Of a stretch of 64,000 bases of DNA, positions 26,822-35,881 are shown piece by piece. The translations under genes and the position numbers were made by a program. The notes under the pieces were generated by a model. The model saw only the letters and a list, made by a program, of their open reading frames with translations. It was not told the DNA's origin and made no database searches. Numbering within the stretch: position 1 is the first letter of the stretch; each line of letters begins with the position of its first letter. This DNA comes from an uncultured Flavobacteriaceae bacterium (lineage in GTDB: Bacteria; Bacteroidota; Bacteroidia; Flavobacteriales; Flavobacteriaceae), in the NCBI GenBank assembly GCA_947494715.1, contig CANLWG010000013.1, positions 124,001-188,000 of the forward strand. Reading direction: 5' to 3'.

Positions 26822-27919
26822 ATGAACCAAAACTTATTCCCCATTTTTCTGTTTTTGGCCTCATTTTCGTTTGCCCAAAATTCTGATGGCACCAAAAGAT
26901 TCACCCTGGATGTCAGTCCGTTTTATGGTTCTATCCTCCTACATAATCCAGATATTACACACTTAATAACGGAACATCCCTCAGGTTTCATTCTCGGATA
27001 CAATCAAAAAACCTTTGGTGACAAAGAATGGCAGCAATTATATAACTATCCGGACACTGGGTACTCCTTTGTATACCAAAATATGAACAACAGTACGTTA
27101 GGTGAAAATTTTGGTTTGTACGCCCACTATAACTTCTATTTTTTTAAGCGGAATTTACAGTTCCGAATAGGACAGGGTATTGCCTATAATACCAACCCCT
27201 ATGACAAAAATCAAAATTTTCGTAACAATGCCTATGGATCCCACTTGTTGAGTTCTACTTACCTAATGTTAAACTATAACAAGGAAAACATATTCAAGCG
27301 GCTGGGTTTCAAGGCAGGGATTTCAGTAGTACACTATTCCAATGCCAATTTCAGGGCACCCAATACCTCTACCAATACCCTGGCCTTTAATGCAGGATTT
27401 ACTTATACCTTGGACGATGACGAAGAAGTGGAGTACATTCGAAGGAAAAAAGAAAAGGTTATCGAGCCTATCCGATATAATGTTGCATTTCGCATGGGGT
27501 TGAACGAAAGCGATGTTATCGATTTGGGCCAATATGGATTCTTTATTTTTTCTGGTTATGCCGATAAACGACTAGGAAGAATAAGTGCCATCCAATTGGG
27601 TGCCGATATCTTCTTTTCCAATTTTCTCAAAGAATTGATTCGGTTTCAGAGTACTTCCTTTCCGGAAATGGAGGTTGAGGAAGATACCGATTATAAAAGA
27701 GCAGGGTTATTTTTGGGGCATGAACTTTTCATTAATAAAATGTCCGTGGTAACCCAATTGGGATATTATGTCTACTATCCGTTCGATTTTGAAGGGCGCA
27801 TGTACAATCGAATAGGTTTAAAATGCTATTTCGGAAAAAAAGTTTTTGGTGCATTGACTTTAAAATCTCATGGAGCCAAGGCCGAAGCAGTGGAGTTTGG
27901 AGTAGGCATACGATTGTAA
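26822..27919 (+). CDS. Outer-membrane acyloxyacyl hydrolase (PagL-like lipid A 3-O-deacylase)
   Basis: 365 residues with a signal peptide (MNQNLFPIFLFLASFSFA) and alternating beta-barrel strands throughout. HYSNANFRAPNTSTNTLAFN carries the His-x-Ser-Asn motif of PagL catalytic sites; the expected function is removal of an acyl chain from lipid A in the outer membrane. It is longer than Pseudomonas PagL, with an extra segment after an acidic loop (DDDEEVEYIRRKKEK). The gene is flanked on both sides by degenerate repeats in inverted orientation. Confidence 0.75.
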   Translation: MNQNLFPIFLFLASFSFAQNSDGTKRFTLDVSPFYGSILLHNPDITHLITEHPSGFILGYNQKTFGDKEWQQLYNYPDTGYSFVYQNMNNSTLGENFGLYAHYNFYFFKRNLQFRIGQGIAYNTNPYDKNQNFRNNAYGSHLLSSTYLMLNYNKENIFKRLGFKAGISVVHYSNANFRAPNTSTNTLAFNAGFTYTLDDDEEVEYIRRKKEKVIEPIRYNVAFRMGLNESDVIDLGQYGFFIFSGYADKRLGRISAIQLGADIFFSNFLKELIRFQSTSFPEMEVEEDTDYKRAGLFLGHELFINKMSVVTQLGYYVYYPFDFEGRMYNRIGLKCYFGKKVFGALTLKSHGAKAEAVEFGVGIRL

Positions 27920-28020
27920 AATACAAAGTACGAAGTTAGAAGTACGAAGTTGGAAATACGAAATAAAGAATAAGAAATAGAAAAGGTAGAAGTTTTGGAA
28001 TTTGGGATTTGGAATTTGGG
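27920..28020. repeat. Purine-rich degenerate repeat tract, right of the PagL-like gene
   Basis: Copies of AAGTACGAAGT and variants (AATACGAAAT) run from about 27922 to 27965, followed by GAATAAGAAATAG and by TTTGGAATTTGGGATTTGG. It is an approximate inverted copy of the tract at 26707-26812. The last part is inside the annotated start of the next gene. Confidence 0.65.
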
Positions 28021-28795
28021 TTTTTTAGAAAACATAAAATGCTATTTACGGCTATTTCCAGTTTTGGCATACTGTACCTTTCAATCTGCCTGTAATACCG
28101 AAAACGCCCCGGATTGCCTTCAAAATGCAGGTGATATTATCCGGGAGGAGGTCACGCTTCCCAACTTTTCCAAAATCACTGTTTTTGAAAATATAAGTTT
28201 GGTATTAAAACAAGGCGATACCCAGAAAGTAGAAATAGAAACCGGGGAATTTCTTCTTGAAGAGGTAACGGCTATTTTGGAAGATGACCGGTTGATATTG
28301 CGCAATGAGAACGGCTGTAACTTTTTCCGAGAATATGGATTGACTACGGTCTACATTACTTCGCCCAACATCACCGAGATTCGAAGTAGTACCGGTTTTC
28401 CTATTCAAAGTGATGGGGTGCTTGCTTACCCGAGTTTATCCCTATTGTCCGAAAGTTTTATAAATCCTGAGACCGAAACCACGGATGGCGAATTTGATCT
28501 GGAAATGGATTCAGAAAACGTGAATGTAGTTGTTAACGGCATAGCTTATTTTAAATTGAGAGGAGTAGTGCAAAACCTAAACCTCAATATAGCAGCGGGA
28601 GATTCCAGGATCGAGGCAGAAAACCTGATAGCAGGGAACATCAATTTGAACCATAGAGGTTCCAATGATATGCTCATCAATCCGCAACTGTCCTTGACCG
28701 GGGTAATTAGGGGTACGGGAGATGTCATCAGTTTTAACCGACCTACTGAGGTAGTCGTTGAGGAGATTTTTAATGGACGATTGATTTTTCAATGA
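27995..28795 (+). CDS. Head-GIN (DUF2807) putative lipoprotein, start uncertain
   Basis: The part from about residue 40 on is a DUF2807 right-handed beta-repeat domain ([22 protein letters not shown], then [23 protein letters not shown]). Family members are exported or lipid-anchored; [11 protein letters not shown] would supply the Cys. The frame has no ATG upstream: it opens with TTG inside the low-complexity repeat, giving an odd N-terminus (EFGIWNLGF). An ATG at 28039 in another frame encodes a hydrophobic stretch ([15 protein letters not shown]), so a one-base frameshift may separate the signal peptide from the domain. Function unknown. Confidence 0.65.
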   Translation: MEFGIWNLGFLENIKCYLRLFPVLAYCTFQSACNTENAPDCLQNAGDIIREEVTLPNFSKITVFENISLVLKQGDTQKVEIETGEFLLEEVTAILEDDRLILRNENGCNFFREYGLTTVYITSPNITEIRSSTGFPIQSDGVLAYPSLSLLSESFINPETETTDGEFDLEMDSENVNVVVNGIAYFKLRGVVQNLNLNIAAGDSRIEAENLIAGNINLNHRGSNDMLINPQLSLTGVIRGTGDVISFNRPTEVVVEEIFNGRLIFQ

Positions 28796-28802
28796 CGACT
28801 GA

Positions 28803-29924
28803 ATGAACCCTATCCTCACACTCCTTAAAAATTTCTTGTCCCGAAAAAAGGTGGTTGGGAATGTTACCGAATTGCAAGGCATGGCCAAAGCAGATGCCAT
28901 TTTAACCGCTTTGGTCAATGAACACAAGGTGCCGGGTATTTCCATTACCGTCTTAGAGCAAGGTGAAGTCTTGTTACAAAAAGGATATGGGTATGCCGAT
29001 CTGGATCAAAGAACCAGGATAGACCCAACAAAGACTATTTTCCGTATTGCTAGCGTGTCCAAACCCATAGCCGCAACTGCCTTGGCCCATATGGTCAATG
29101 AGGGCATTATGGACCTGGATACCTCCTTTTATGAGTATGTGCCCTACTTCCCTAAAAAGCCATGGGACTTTACCATTAGGCAATTGGCGGGCCATACTGC
29201 AGGTATTCGCGGGTATCGGGGAAAGGAATATGGACTCAACGAATCGTATTCCATAAAGGAAAGTATTGCAATTTTTAAGGATGATGATTTGCTCTTCCAA
29301 CCCGGAACGGATTATCACTATAATAGCTTTGATTGGATATTGATCTCGCTTGCCATGCAAGAGGTCAGTGGTATTGCCTTTGAGGATTATGTAAAACAAA
29401 AAGTACTAGTGCCTCTAGGAATGAACCATACCTTTGTAGAGTATCCACCAAATCACAGTTTTTGGACTACGGACGACAGAAGAACTTCAATCAACTTCAA
29501 CCTTACAACTTTCTATTCTAAAAATCGCCATGGCTTTCGAAAGTCCATTCCGGTGAACAACTATTACAAAATGGCAGGAGGGGGTTACCTATCTACTGCG
29601 GAGGATATCGCTAAACTGGGCCAGGCCTATTTAGACGGCAAGATTGTAGACAGAGAAATAGTATCGCAATTTTTGACCTCGGGAAAGATTAATGGCAATC
29701 CTACATATTATGGTTTGGGCTGGGAGGTAAGTGAAGATAAGCGAGGTAGGCCTTTTTATGGCCATATAGGTAATGGCGTGGGGGGGTATTCCAATTTTTT
29801 TGTTTATCCAGAGCAGCAGATGGTGTTTGCCATTTTGGTAAACCGCACGGATCCCAAAGTACAAACCGAGTTGGACAAGGTGGTGGATATTTTGTCAAAT
29901 TTGCACGCTTCACGGATTTTATAG
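28803..29924 (+). CDS. Serine hydrolase of the class C beta-lactamase family
   Basis: 373 residues. The nucleophile motif S-x-x-K is RIASVSKPIAAT, the second motif is YHYNSFDW (Tyr-Asn-Ser, as in LACTB-like proteins rather than Tyr-x-Asn beta-lactamases), and the third is YGHIGNGVGGYSN. These residues fit a peptidase or esterase acting on D-amino acid peptides or other amides; beta-lactam resistance is unlikely. It has only a short hydrophobic N-terminus. It follows the DUF2807 gene by seven bases. Confidence 0.88.
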   Translation: MNPILTLLKNFLSRKKVVGNVTELQGMAKADAILTALVNEHKVPGISITVLEQGEVLLQKGYGYADLDQRTRIDPTKTIFRIASVSKPIAATALAHMVNEGIMDLDTSFYEYVPYFPKKPWDFTIRQLAGHTAGIRGYRGKEYGLNESYSIKESIAIFKDDDLLFQPGTDYHYNSFDWILISLAMQEVSGIAFEDYVKQKVLVPLGMNHTFVEYPPNHSFWTTDDRRTSINFNLTTFYSKNRHGFRKSIPVNNYYKMAGGGYLSTAEDIAKLGQAYLDGKIVDREIVSQFLTSGKINGNPTYYGLGWEVSEDKRGRPFYGHIGNGVGGYSNFFVYPEQQMVFAILVNRTDPKVQTELDKVVDILSNLHASRIL

Positions 29925-29949
29925 AAATTTAGGCAAATCAATTAAGAGT

Positions 29950-30663
29950 TTGAGATTTTTAGCTGTATATGGACTAGTTTTCTGCTTTTGGGCAACGGTA
30001 AATTTACATGCCCAGACAGATACTATGTATTTGGATGACTACACCGAAGGAATTGGAGATGATTATGGCAATCTTGAAATCGGGGAATGGAAGAAATTGA
30101 AGTACTTCGAAGCGCGGTTAAATGCTTCAAAATCTACTAAAACCAAGCAAGAATCCAAATTTAGGGATTACGCGCGCGATTCGATTAAAATATTGAGGGT
30201 AAAATTACTGGCGCTCAAATTCTTGGACGATAAAAACCTGCTCGAGTTGGATATTACCGAAAACCCCGATTACTACATGGCTCTTCTTACAAAACTCAAA
30301 AAAAGCGATATAAACCGTTCGGAATACCTCTTTTTGGAGAACAAACTGGCCTTTTTGACCACTGAAGTAGTGGAAAATAAATACAAGACCAGTAAGTTGG
30401 TCATTGGGTTGCTGGGATTTGTTAGTATTGGGCTGGTGTTATTTGTCCTTTGGATGCGACGTAAAAGAAAAGGTTTACCAATAGTAGATTTAAGCAGACA
30501 GGAAAGGAATATTCAAGGTCTTATCCTACAAGGCAAGAGCAATAAGGAAATTGCCAATGAACTTTTTATTAGCCTTAGCACCGTAAAAACACATATTACC
30601 AATATCTACAGCAAGTTACACGTATCTAGTCGCGAAGAGTTGTTACAAAAACTACAAAATTAG
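29950..30663 (+). CDS. Membrane-anchored LuxR-type DNA-binding protein
   Basis: 237 residues, TTG start chosen because it opens a clear signal peptide (MRFLAVYGLVFCFWATVNLHAQ). A soluble region (about 23-135) should be periplasmic; a membrane helix follows (LVIGLLGFVSIGLVLFVLW), and the C-terminus is a cytoplasmic LuxR helix-turn-helix (SRQERNIQGLILQGKSNKEI, then STVKTHITNIYSKL). No TPR repeats or kinase domain are seen. It would be a one-component regulator that senses outside and binds DNA at the membrane. A perfect palindrome, GGTACTAGTACC, follows the stop codon. Confidence 0.85.
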   Translation: MRFLAVYGLVFCFWATVNLHAQTDTMYLDDYTEGIGDDYGNLEIGEWKKLKYFEARLNASKSTKTKQESKFRDYARDSIKILRVKLLALKFLDDKNLLELDITENPDYYMALLTKLKKSDINRSEYLFLENKLAFLTTEVVENKYKTSKLVIGLLGFVSIGLVLFVLWMRRKRKGLPIVDLSRQERNIQGLILQGKSNKEIANELFISLSTVKTHITNIYSKLHVSSREELLQKLQN

Positions 30664-30667
30664 CACG

Positions 30668-30679
30668 GGTACTAGTACC
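30668..30679. other. Perfect 12-base palindrome GGTACTAGTACC
   Basis: It lies five bases after the stop of the membrane-anchored LuxR gene and 65 bases before the GT117 gene. It could be an operator for the LuxR-type protein or a small hairpin. Confidence 0.35.
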
Positions 30680-30743
30680 TAAATCCGACTATTTCAAATA
30701 TCATTCTATCCTTTTCCGAAAGTTCTTTGTAGGAAACTTTTAG

Positions 30744-33700
30744 ATGACCCTAAAGCAATTTGATATATGGAACCTCCTTTTGGGTTGGACTGTTTTTGGT
30801 ATCGCCCTAATCGTTTATGGACTTACCGTTGAACCTACCGTAAGTTTTTGGGATGCTGGTGAATACATAGCCACTTCGGCCAAATTACAAATTGCCCACC
30901 CTCCGGGCGCACCCCTCCTTCAGATGATTGGATCATTTTTCGCATTATTTGCAACGGCCCCCGATCAGGTAGCACTTATGGTGAATTATGTATCAGTTGT
31001 ATCCAGCGCGTTTACTATCCTGTTTCTCTTTTGGACCATTACTAATCTTGCTCAAAAGCTGGTTTTGAATAACGCTGTCACCGCCAATGATAAATATATA
31101 GGCATTCTGGGTTGTGGTGTGGTGGGATCCCTAGCCTTTACTTTTTCGGATAGTTTTTGGTTCAATGCGACCGAGACAGAGGTCTATTCTATGGCCAGTT
31201 TGATTATGGCCTTGTTGTTATGGATGGGGATTCGATGGACGGACAGTTTACATACGCCAAGGGGCGACAAGTGGCTTATTCTAATTTCATTTATAACGGG
31301 CCTGACCTTTGGTATCCAGTTTATGGGTTTTTTGGCCATTCCCTCTATTGTACTACTATTTTATTTTAAACGATATAAAGTCATTACCATTAAGAATTTT
31401 ATCCTGGCCAATGTCCTGGCCGTGACCGTATTGTTACTGATCTTTAAATTCTCATTGACCTATATGTTGAAACTCTTTGGATGGAGCGAGGTATTCTTCG
31501 TTAATTCAATAGGGTTGCCCTTTAATTCGGGGAGTATTATTATGGGAATTCTTTTGGCGTTCTTTTTCTATTTGGCCCTTAGTTACACCCAGAAGAGGAA
31601 ATATCGGTCTGGAAATACACTTATACTTTCTATCTTCTTTTTGGCACTTGGTTTTTCTTCCTGGTTTCTTTTGCCCATTCGAGCAAGTGCAGACGTGGTA
31701 ATAAATGAAAACGATCCCTCGGATGCCCGTTCCCTGCTGGCCTATTACAATAGGGAACAATACCCGAGCACAGATAGCCCTTTTTATGGCGCCTACTATT
31801 CGGACATGTTCGCCTCTGACCACCCTCCCAAAGATGATCGTCCAAAATACGAACGTGACGAGAAGCTGCGAAAATATAAAGTTGTTAATCATTATAAGGG
31901 CGCCTCACAAAGTTCGAGTCTAGAGCACACAGGTTTTTTGCCTAGAATGTGGAGCCAACAGAATGCTGAGAATTACATACGGTATTATGGTGCATTGGAT
32001 TTTACGATAAAACCCGAGTTCCAGGAGAATGTTGAATTGCAGGATGTCGTTCGGGATTTTCGAAAGAAAAATACCGACGGACTCATAGAAGCTGACCAAT
32101 ATATACGTTTTCTAAGGGAAATGGACAATTGGATTATTGTGAAGCCTCCCACCTTATGGCAAAACATCAAGTATTTATTCCACTTTCAGTTAGGCTATAT
32201 GTACTGGCGCTATTTCATGTGGAATTTTGTAGGTAGGCAGAACGATGAACATGGTCGTTTTGATGGAAATGGGGAATGGCTTAGTGGAATCAAGACAATT
32301 GATAGTTTCCGCTTAGGCAGTCAGGAAAACCTACCTTCGGAAGACTTGTGCAATAAGGGTCGAAACACCTATTTCTTTTTACCGCTGCTTTTGGGAATTA
32401 TTGGGCTTGTATTTCAGATTTCTAAGGACCCCAAGCAATTTTGGGTGCTATTCGTTTTTTTTGTATTCACTGGAATTGCCATACAATTTTATACCAATCC
32501 ACCTATTTTTCAACCTCGGGAACGAGATTATTCACTAGTGGGTTCCTTTTACATTTTTGCCATATGGATAGGTTTAGGGGTATATGGCCTTTTTGAGGAA
32601 ATCAGAAAGTTTATAAGACCAAAAGTTGGCCTTCCTATTCTCTTCGGTATTTGCTTAATGGCAGTTCCCATACTCATGGCACAACAGAATTGGAACGATC
32701 ATGATCGTTCCAATCGGTATACGGCAATGGCCATGGCCAGGGCTTATCTTGATTCTACACAGGAAAATGCCGGGGCAATCTTATTCACCATAGGGGATAT
32801 GGATACTTTTCCGCTTTGGTACGCTCAGGAAATTGAGAATTATAGAACGGATACCCGCACGATTATATCAGGGTATTTGAATTTTTCATGGTACATCGAC
32901 CAAATGAAACGCAAAGCGTACGAAAGTAAACCAATTCCTTCCCAACTGACCCATGAGAATTATACTTATGGTTCCAGGGAAGTTGTTTATTACGCCCCGC
33001 TAACCGACAAAAGATGGCCCATTCGGGATTTTTTGAAGTGGGTAGCTAGCGACCACCCACAAACCAAAGTAAAAAACTTACTCGAAAAACAAGGAAGAGA
33101 TATTAGCGATTTTTCCGAGGAATATTTGGATGCCGTATTTTATCCTACGAACAAAATAAGGATTCCGGTAAATAAGGAAAAGGTCTTGGCAACTGGATTG
33201 GTCAGAACAAAAGACTCTTCCCAGATATTGGATTATATAGACATTGACCTTCCCGAGACCGGCATTAGAAAAGGCAATTTAATCATGCTGGATATCCTGG
33301 CCAATAACGATTGGGAGCGGCCTATCTATTTTTCTGGAGGAAGTTTTGAGGAGGAGGAGTATATCTGGATGAGCGATTATCTTCAGTTGGACGGGCTCGT
33401 CTACAAACTGGTTCCGATAAAGACCAAAAATGAAAATATCTTTGAGAAAGGTCGGTTGGATTCAGAACTGATGTACACCATTGTCAAGAAATGGGAGTGG
33501 GGCAATTCGAGAAGTCCAAACATCTATCATGATCCACAGACCAGAAAACAGTTTGGGGTTACCAATCGTATGGTATTGGCCCGTTTATTGGAAAATCTAT
33601 TGGAGGAGAATAAATTTGAAAAAGCGCGGGAAATCATTGATATAGCCATGACCAATGTTCCAGTGGAGTATTTTGGATATTACACTTTTGTGGAACCATT

Positions 33701-33974
33701 TCTGGATGGGTATTACAAATTGGGAGACATCCAAAAAGCCCGGAAATTATACTATAAATTAAAATCTGTTTATCAAGAAAGGTTGCACTATTATGTAGCA
33801 TTGCCCTCTGAAGAAAAGTATGATGACATAGAAGAAGTACTTGCAGATTTGCAGGCCTATCAAAGGCTCCTTGATATTCTTGAACAAAATAGAGATTCCA
33901 GAATCTATGAAAACGAAACTTCGGAATTTAATAGGTATGTAAATAGGCTTTCTGATTTGTTAGATCAAGGTTAA
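30744..33974 (+). CDS. DUF2723 / GT117 membrane glycosyltransferase
   Basis: 1076 residues, multi-pass. The N-terminal half has about ten membrane helices and the conserved first-loop motif EPTVSFWDAGEYIATSAKLQIAHPPGAPL, whose acidic residues recall the catalytic loop of GT-C protein mannosyltransferases. A large soluble C-terminal part includes a helical TPR-like end (EKAREIIDIAMTNVPVEYFGY). Members of DUF2723 are assigned to glycosyltransferase family 117; acceptor and sugar are not established here. It stands alone with no glycan cluster around it. Confidence 0.88.
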   Translation: MTLKQFDIWNLLLGWTVFGIALIVYGLTVEPTVSFWDAGEYIATSAKLQIAHPPGAPLLQMIGSFFALFATAPDQVALMVNYVSVVSSAFTILFLFWTITNLAQKLVLNNAVTANDKYIGILGCGVVGSLAFTFSDSFWFNATETEVYSMASLIMALLLWMGIRWTDSLHTPRGDKWLILISFITGLTFGIQFMGFLAIPSIVLLFYFKRYKVITIKNFILANVLAVTVLLLIFKFSLTYMLKLFGWSEVFFVNSIGLPFNSGSIIMGILLAFFFYLALSYTQKRKYRSGNTLILSIFFLALGFSSWFLLPIRASADVVINENDPSDARSLLAYYNREQYPSTDSPFYGAYYSDMFASDHPPKDDRPKYERDEKLRKYKVVNHYKGASQSSSLEHTGFLPRMWSQQNAENYIRYYGALDFTIKPEFQENVELQDVVRDFRKKNTDGLIEADQYIRFLREMDNWIIVKPPTLWQNIKYLFHFQLGYMYWRYFMWNFVGRQNDEHGRFDGNGEWLSGIKTIDSFRLGSQENLPSEDLCNKGRNTYFFLPLLLGIIGLVFQISKDPKQFWVLFVFFVFTGIAIQFYTNPPIFQPRERDYSLVGSFYIFAIWIGLGVYGLFEEIRKFIRPKVGLPILFGICLMAVPILMAQQNWNDHDRSNRYTAMAMARAYLDSTQENAGAILFTIGDMDTFPLWYAQEIENYRTDTRTIISGYLNFSWYIDQMKRKAYESKPIPSQLTHENYTYGSREVVYYAPLTDKRWPIRDFLKWVASDHPQTKVKNLLEKQGRDISDFSEEYLDAVFYPTNKIRIPVNKEKVLATGLVRTKDSSQILDYIDIDLPETGIRKGNLIMLDILANNDWERPIYFSGGSFEEEEYIWMSDYLQLDGLVYKLVPIKTKNENIFEKGRLDSELMYTIVKKWEWGNSRSPNIYHDPQTRKQFGVTNRMVLARLLENLLEENKFEKAREIIDIAMTNVPVEYFGYYTFVEPFLDGYYKLGDIQKARKLYYKLKSVYQERLHYYVALPSEEKYDDIEEVLADLQAYQRLLDILEQNRDSRIYENETSEFNRYVNRLSDLLDQG

Positions 33975-34021
33975 TTCATTTTTTGTTTAATTAAAAATAT
34001 TTATCTTTAAACAAAAAAGAT

Positions 34022-34489
34022 ATGAAAAATCTTCGTCTAGTACTTTCCCTATTTATATTGAGTGTTTGTGGAACAAACCTGGCCGCCCAAGAAATTACTT
34101 CTTTTCCCGGTATGTGGGGCGAAAAGTTTTACCAGGACAAAGAACCGCTAACCTGGAAGGAGATTGATGCTATTATGAAGGAGAATCAAGCTTCGGCTCT
34201 ACATTGGCAAAAATCCAAAAAGAATATGGTAGGTGCATTGATTGCCGGTACTGCTAATTTTGGCTCTGCGATTTGGCTGCTTTCAAATTTGGACGATAAC
34301 GAGCCTCTGACGGGCCCAATTATCGCTGTTGCCGGTACGGGTGTTATCAGTTCAATATTTCTTCATTCGGCGATGAAAAATAAAAAGATCGCAATTTTGG
34401 AATACAATGATGGTTTGGACAAAAAAACATCCCTATACCTAACCCCGACCAGCAATGAAAATGGGGTAGGATTGGCCTTGAAGTTTTAG
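34022..34489 (+). CDS. Hypothetical exported protein
   Basis: 155 residues not recognised as any family. An N-terminal signal peptide (about 1-22, ending NLAA before QEITSF) is followed by a hydrophilic segment and two hydrophobic stretches (NMVGALIAGTANFGSAIWLL; IIAVAGTGVISSIFLH), then a short hydrophilic end. It looks like a small envelope protein. It lies 47 bases after the GT117 gene and is convergent with gldA. Confidence 0.75.
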   Translation: MKNLRLVLSLFILSVCGTNLAAQEITSFPGMWGEKFYQDKEPLTWKEIDAIMKENQASALHWQKSKKNMVGALIAGTANFGSAIWLLSNLDDNEPLTGPIIAVAGTGVISSIFLHSAMKNKKIAILEYNDGLDKKTSLYLTPTSNENGVGLALKF

Positions 34490-34524
34490 GCTTTTTGTTG
34501 ATAGGTAGAAAATCCTATTGGAAA

Positions 34525-35418
34525 TTAGGTGGTCAATTCAGTAAACAGACTTTCTAGATTCCTGTTCTTTCGGCTTAACTGTAACGTTTTGAGCTGATTG
34601 TCATGGGCGAAATCGAAAATAGCCGGACGCATATCCTTGGAGGTGCTAAAAGTAACTTCATACACAAAACCTCCCGTGTTCTTTACACGGGAAACATGCG
34701 GAAGTTTTTGTAAAAAAGCCTCTTCCACCCGATAATCGAATTCTACCTCGATGACCTGCTCCTCCTCATCTCGCAAATCGTTCAGCTTCTTGTCAGCGAC
34801 CAGAACCCCTTTGTTCAGAATCAATACCCTATCACAAACGGCCTCTACTTCTTTCATGATATGGGTGGATAGCAATATGGTCTTTTCTTTTCCAATTTCT
34901 TTGATGAGTTTTCGGATTTCCAAAAGTTGATTGGGATCCAATCCTGTAGTGGGCTCATCTAAAATGAGTACATCCGGGTCATGCAATAAGGCTGCGGCCA
35001 GCCCTACCCGCTGTCGGTATCCTTTGGAAAGCTGCCCTATCTTTTTATGAGCCTCGGGCTGAAGTCCCGTCCGTTCAATGATTTCCTTTATACGGTTCTT
35101 GTCCACATGATAGACATTGGCATTAAAGGCCAAGTATTCCTTTACATATAGTTCCAAATACAAGGGATTATGTTCAGGTAGATACCCAATACTCTTTTGG
35201 ACGGATTTCTTATCTGTACGAACATCAGAATTGTTGACCATTGCTTCCCCCTCATCTGCTTGGTGGTAGGTGGTCAAAATCTTCATCAAAGTAGATTTGC
35301 CCGCACCATTTGGTCCCAAAAACCCGACGATTTCACCCTTTTTCACATCGAAGGAGACATCGTTCAAGGCTTTTTGGTTTCCGAACGTTTTGGTAATGTT
35401 TTTTACGGCAATGGACAC
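34525..35418 (-). CDS. gldA: Gliding motility ABC transporter ATPase
   Basis: 297-residue ATPase of the GldAFG transporter needed for gliding in flavobacteria. Walker A is GPNGAGKST, the signature is LSKGYRQRVGLA, Walker B is VLILDEPTTGLDP, and the H-loop is STHIM. The length and the C-terminal domain match GldA rather than general ABC-2 ATPases. gldF and gldG are not adjacent, so they must lie elsewhere. A -7 box TATTTTTG is on the minus strand at 35438-35445. Confidence 0.9.
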   Translation of the reverse strand: MSIAVKNITKTFGNQKALNDVSFDVKKGEIVGFLGPNGAGKSTLMKILTTYHQADEGEAMVNNSDVRTDKKSVQKSIGYLPEHNPLYLELYVKEYLAFNANVYHVDKNRIKEIIERTGLQPEAHKKIGQLSKGYRQRVGLAAALLHDPDVLILDEPTTGLDPNQLLEIRKLIKEIGKEKTILLSTHIMKEVEAVCDRVLILNKGVLVADKKLNDLRDEEEQVIEVEFDYRVEEAFLQKLPHVSRVKNTGGFVYEVTFSTSKDMRPAIFDFAHDNQLKTLQLSRKNRNLESLFTELTT

Positions 35419-35437
35419 TAGCTTCGATGATTTTTTT

Positions 35438-35445
35438 CAAAAATA
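35438..35445 (-). promoter_or_regulatory. -7 box of gldA
   Basis: Read on the minus strand, TATTTTTG lies about 20 bases upstream of the gldA start. The region from here to 35690 shows no gene and no other element I can support. Confidence 0.45.
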
Positions 35446-35690
35446 TAGCAAATACCATAAAGACCTCCGCATTCTATGAAGATTATTGAAAAAACATTTC
35501 CTTAGGGTTCAAAATAAGGATTCTAGCCCTATCCTTACTGTTTGTATTATGTGCGTAATTCGTATTAAAACGGGATTTTGAAAAATAAATGAACAAGGAT
35601 TAGCGTTAATTCTTAGAAAATCAAAAAAAGAAGAGGCTTAAACCTGATTTTTAAATTTAATTAGTACATTAGCCGAAGTTTTATAGCATA

Positions 35691-35762
35691 ATGACAAAAC
35701 AATATTTCTGGAACGGTTTTTATTTTTACTTCTTTTTTAAGGGAAGAAAGGGACTGTTGTAG
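35691..35762 (+). CDS. Aromatic amino-acid leader peptide of the pheA operon attenuator
   Basis: A 23-codon reading frame starts at ATG 35691 and ends at TAG 35760-35762. Residues 5-16 are YFWNGFYFYFFF: six Phe, three Tyr and one Trp in twelve positions. It lies directly upstream of a perfect intrinsic terminator and of genes for phenylalanine and tyrosine synthesis. Ribosome stalling at these codons when Phe or Tyr is short would leave the following GGGACT (35750-35755) free to block the terminator. The peptide itself probably has no function. Confidence 0.85.
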   Translation: MTKQYFWNGFYFYFFFKGRKGLL

Positions 35763-35814
35763 TATATTGAAAACAAAATATAATATGAAGTCCCGTGAAA
35801 AACGGGACTTTTTT
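35750..35814 (+). promoter_or_regulatory. Transcription attenuator (antiterminator/terminator) of the pheA operon
   Basis: Terminator: AAGTCCCGT (35788-35796) pairs perfectly with ACGGGACTT (35802-35810) around GAAAA, followed by a T-run to 35814. Antiterminator: GGGACT (35750-35755), at the end of the leader peptide frame, is complementary to AGTCCC (35789-35794), the upstream arm of the terminator. The last Phe codon ends 11 bases before GGGACT, so a stalled ribosome would not cover it, while a ribosome at the stop codon would. Confidence 0.85.
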
Positions 35815-35881
35815 ATTTCCCATTTTTCATGAAAATGGGAAATGCCTGGAACAGGTCAAGGGAACTGTCAGATATAGTATA

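Noticed and set aside
28803-29924. Beta-lactam resistance gene
   Set aside because: Only the general serine hydrolase fold is present; the second motif is Tyr-Asn-Ser as in LACTB-like proteins.
35795-35881. Extension of the pheA frame upstream of ATG 35882
   Set aside because: It would begin inside the attenuator terminator and lacks homology; ATG 35882 opens the conserved prephenate dehydratase sequence.
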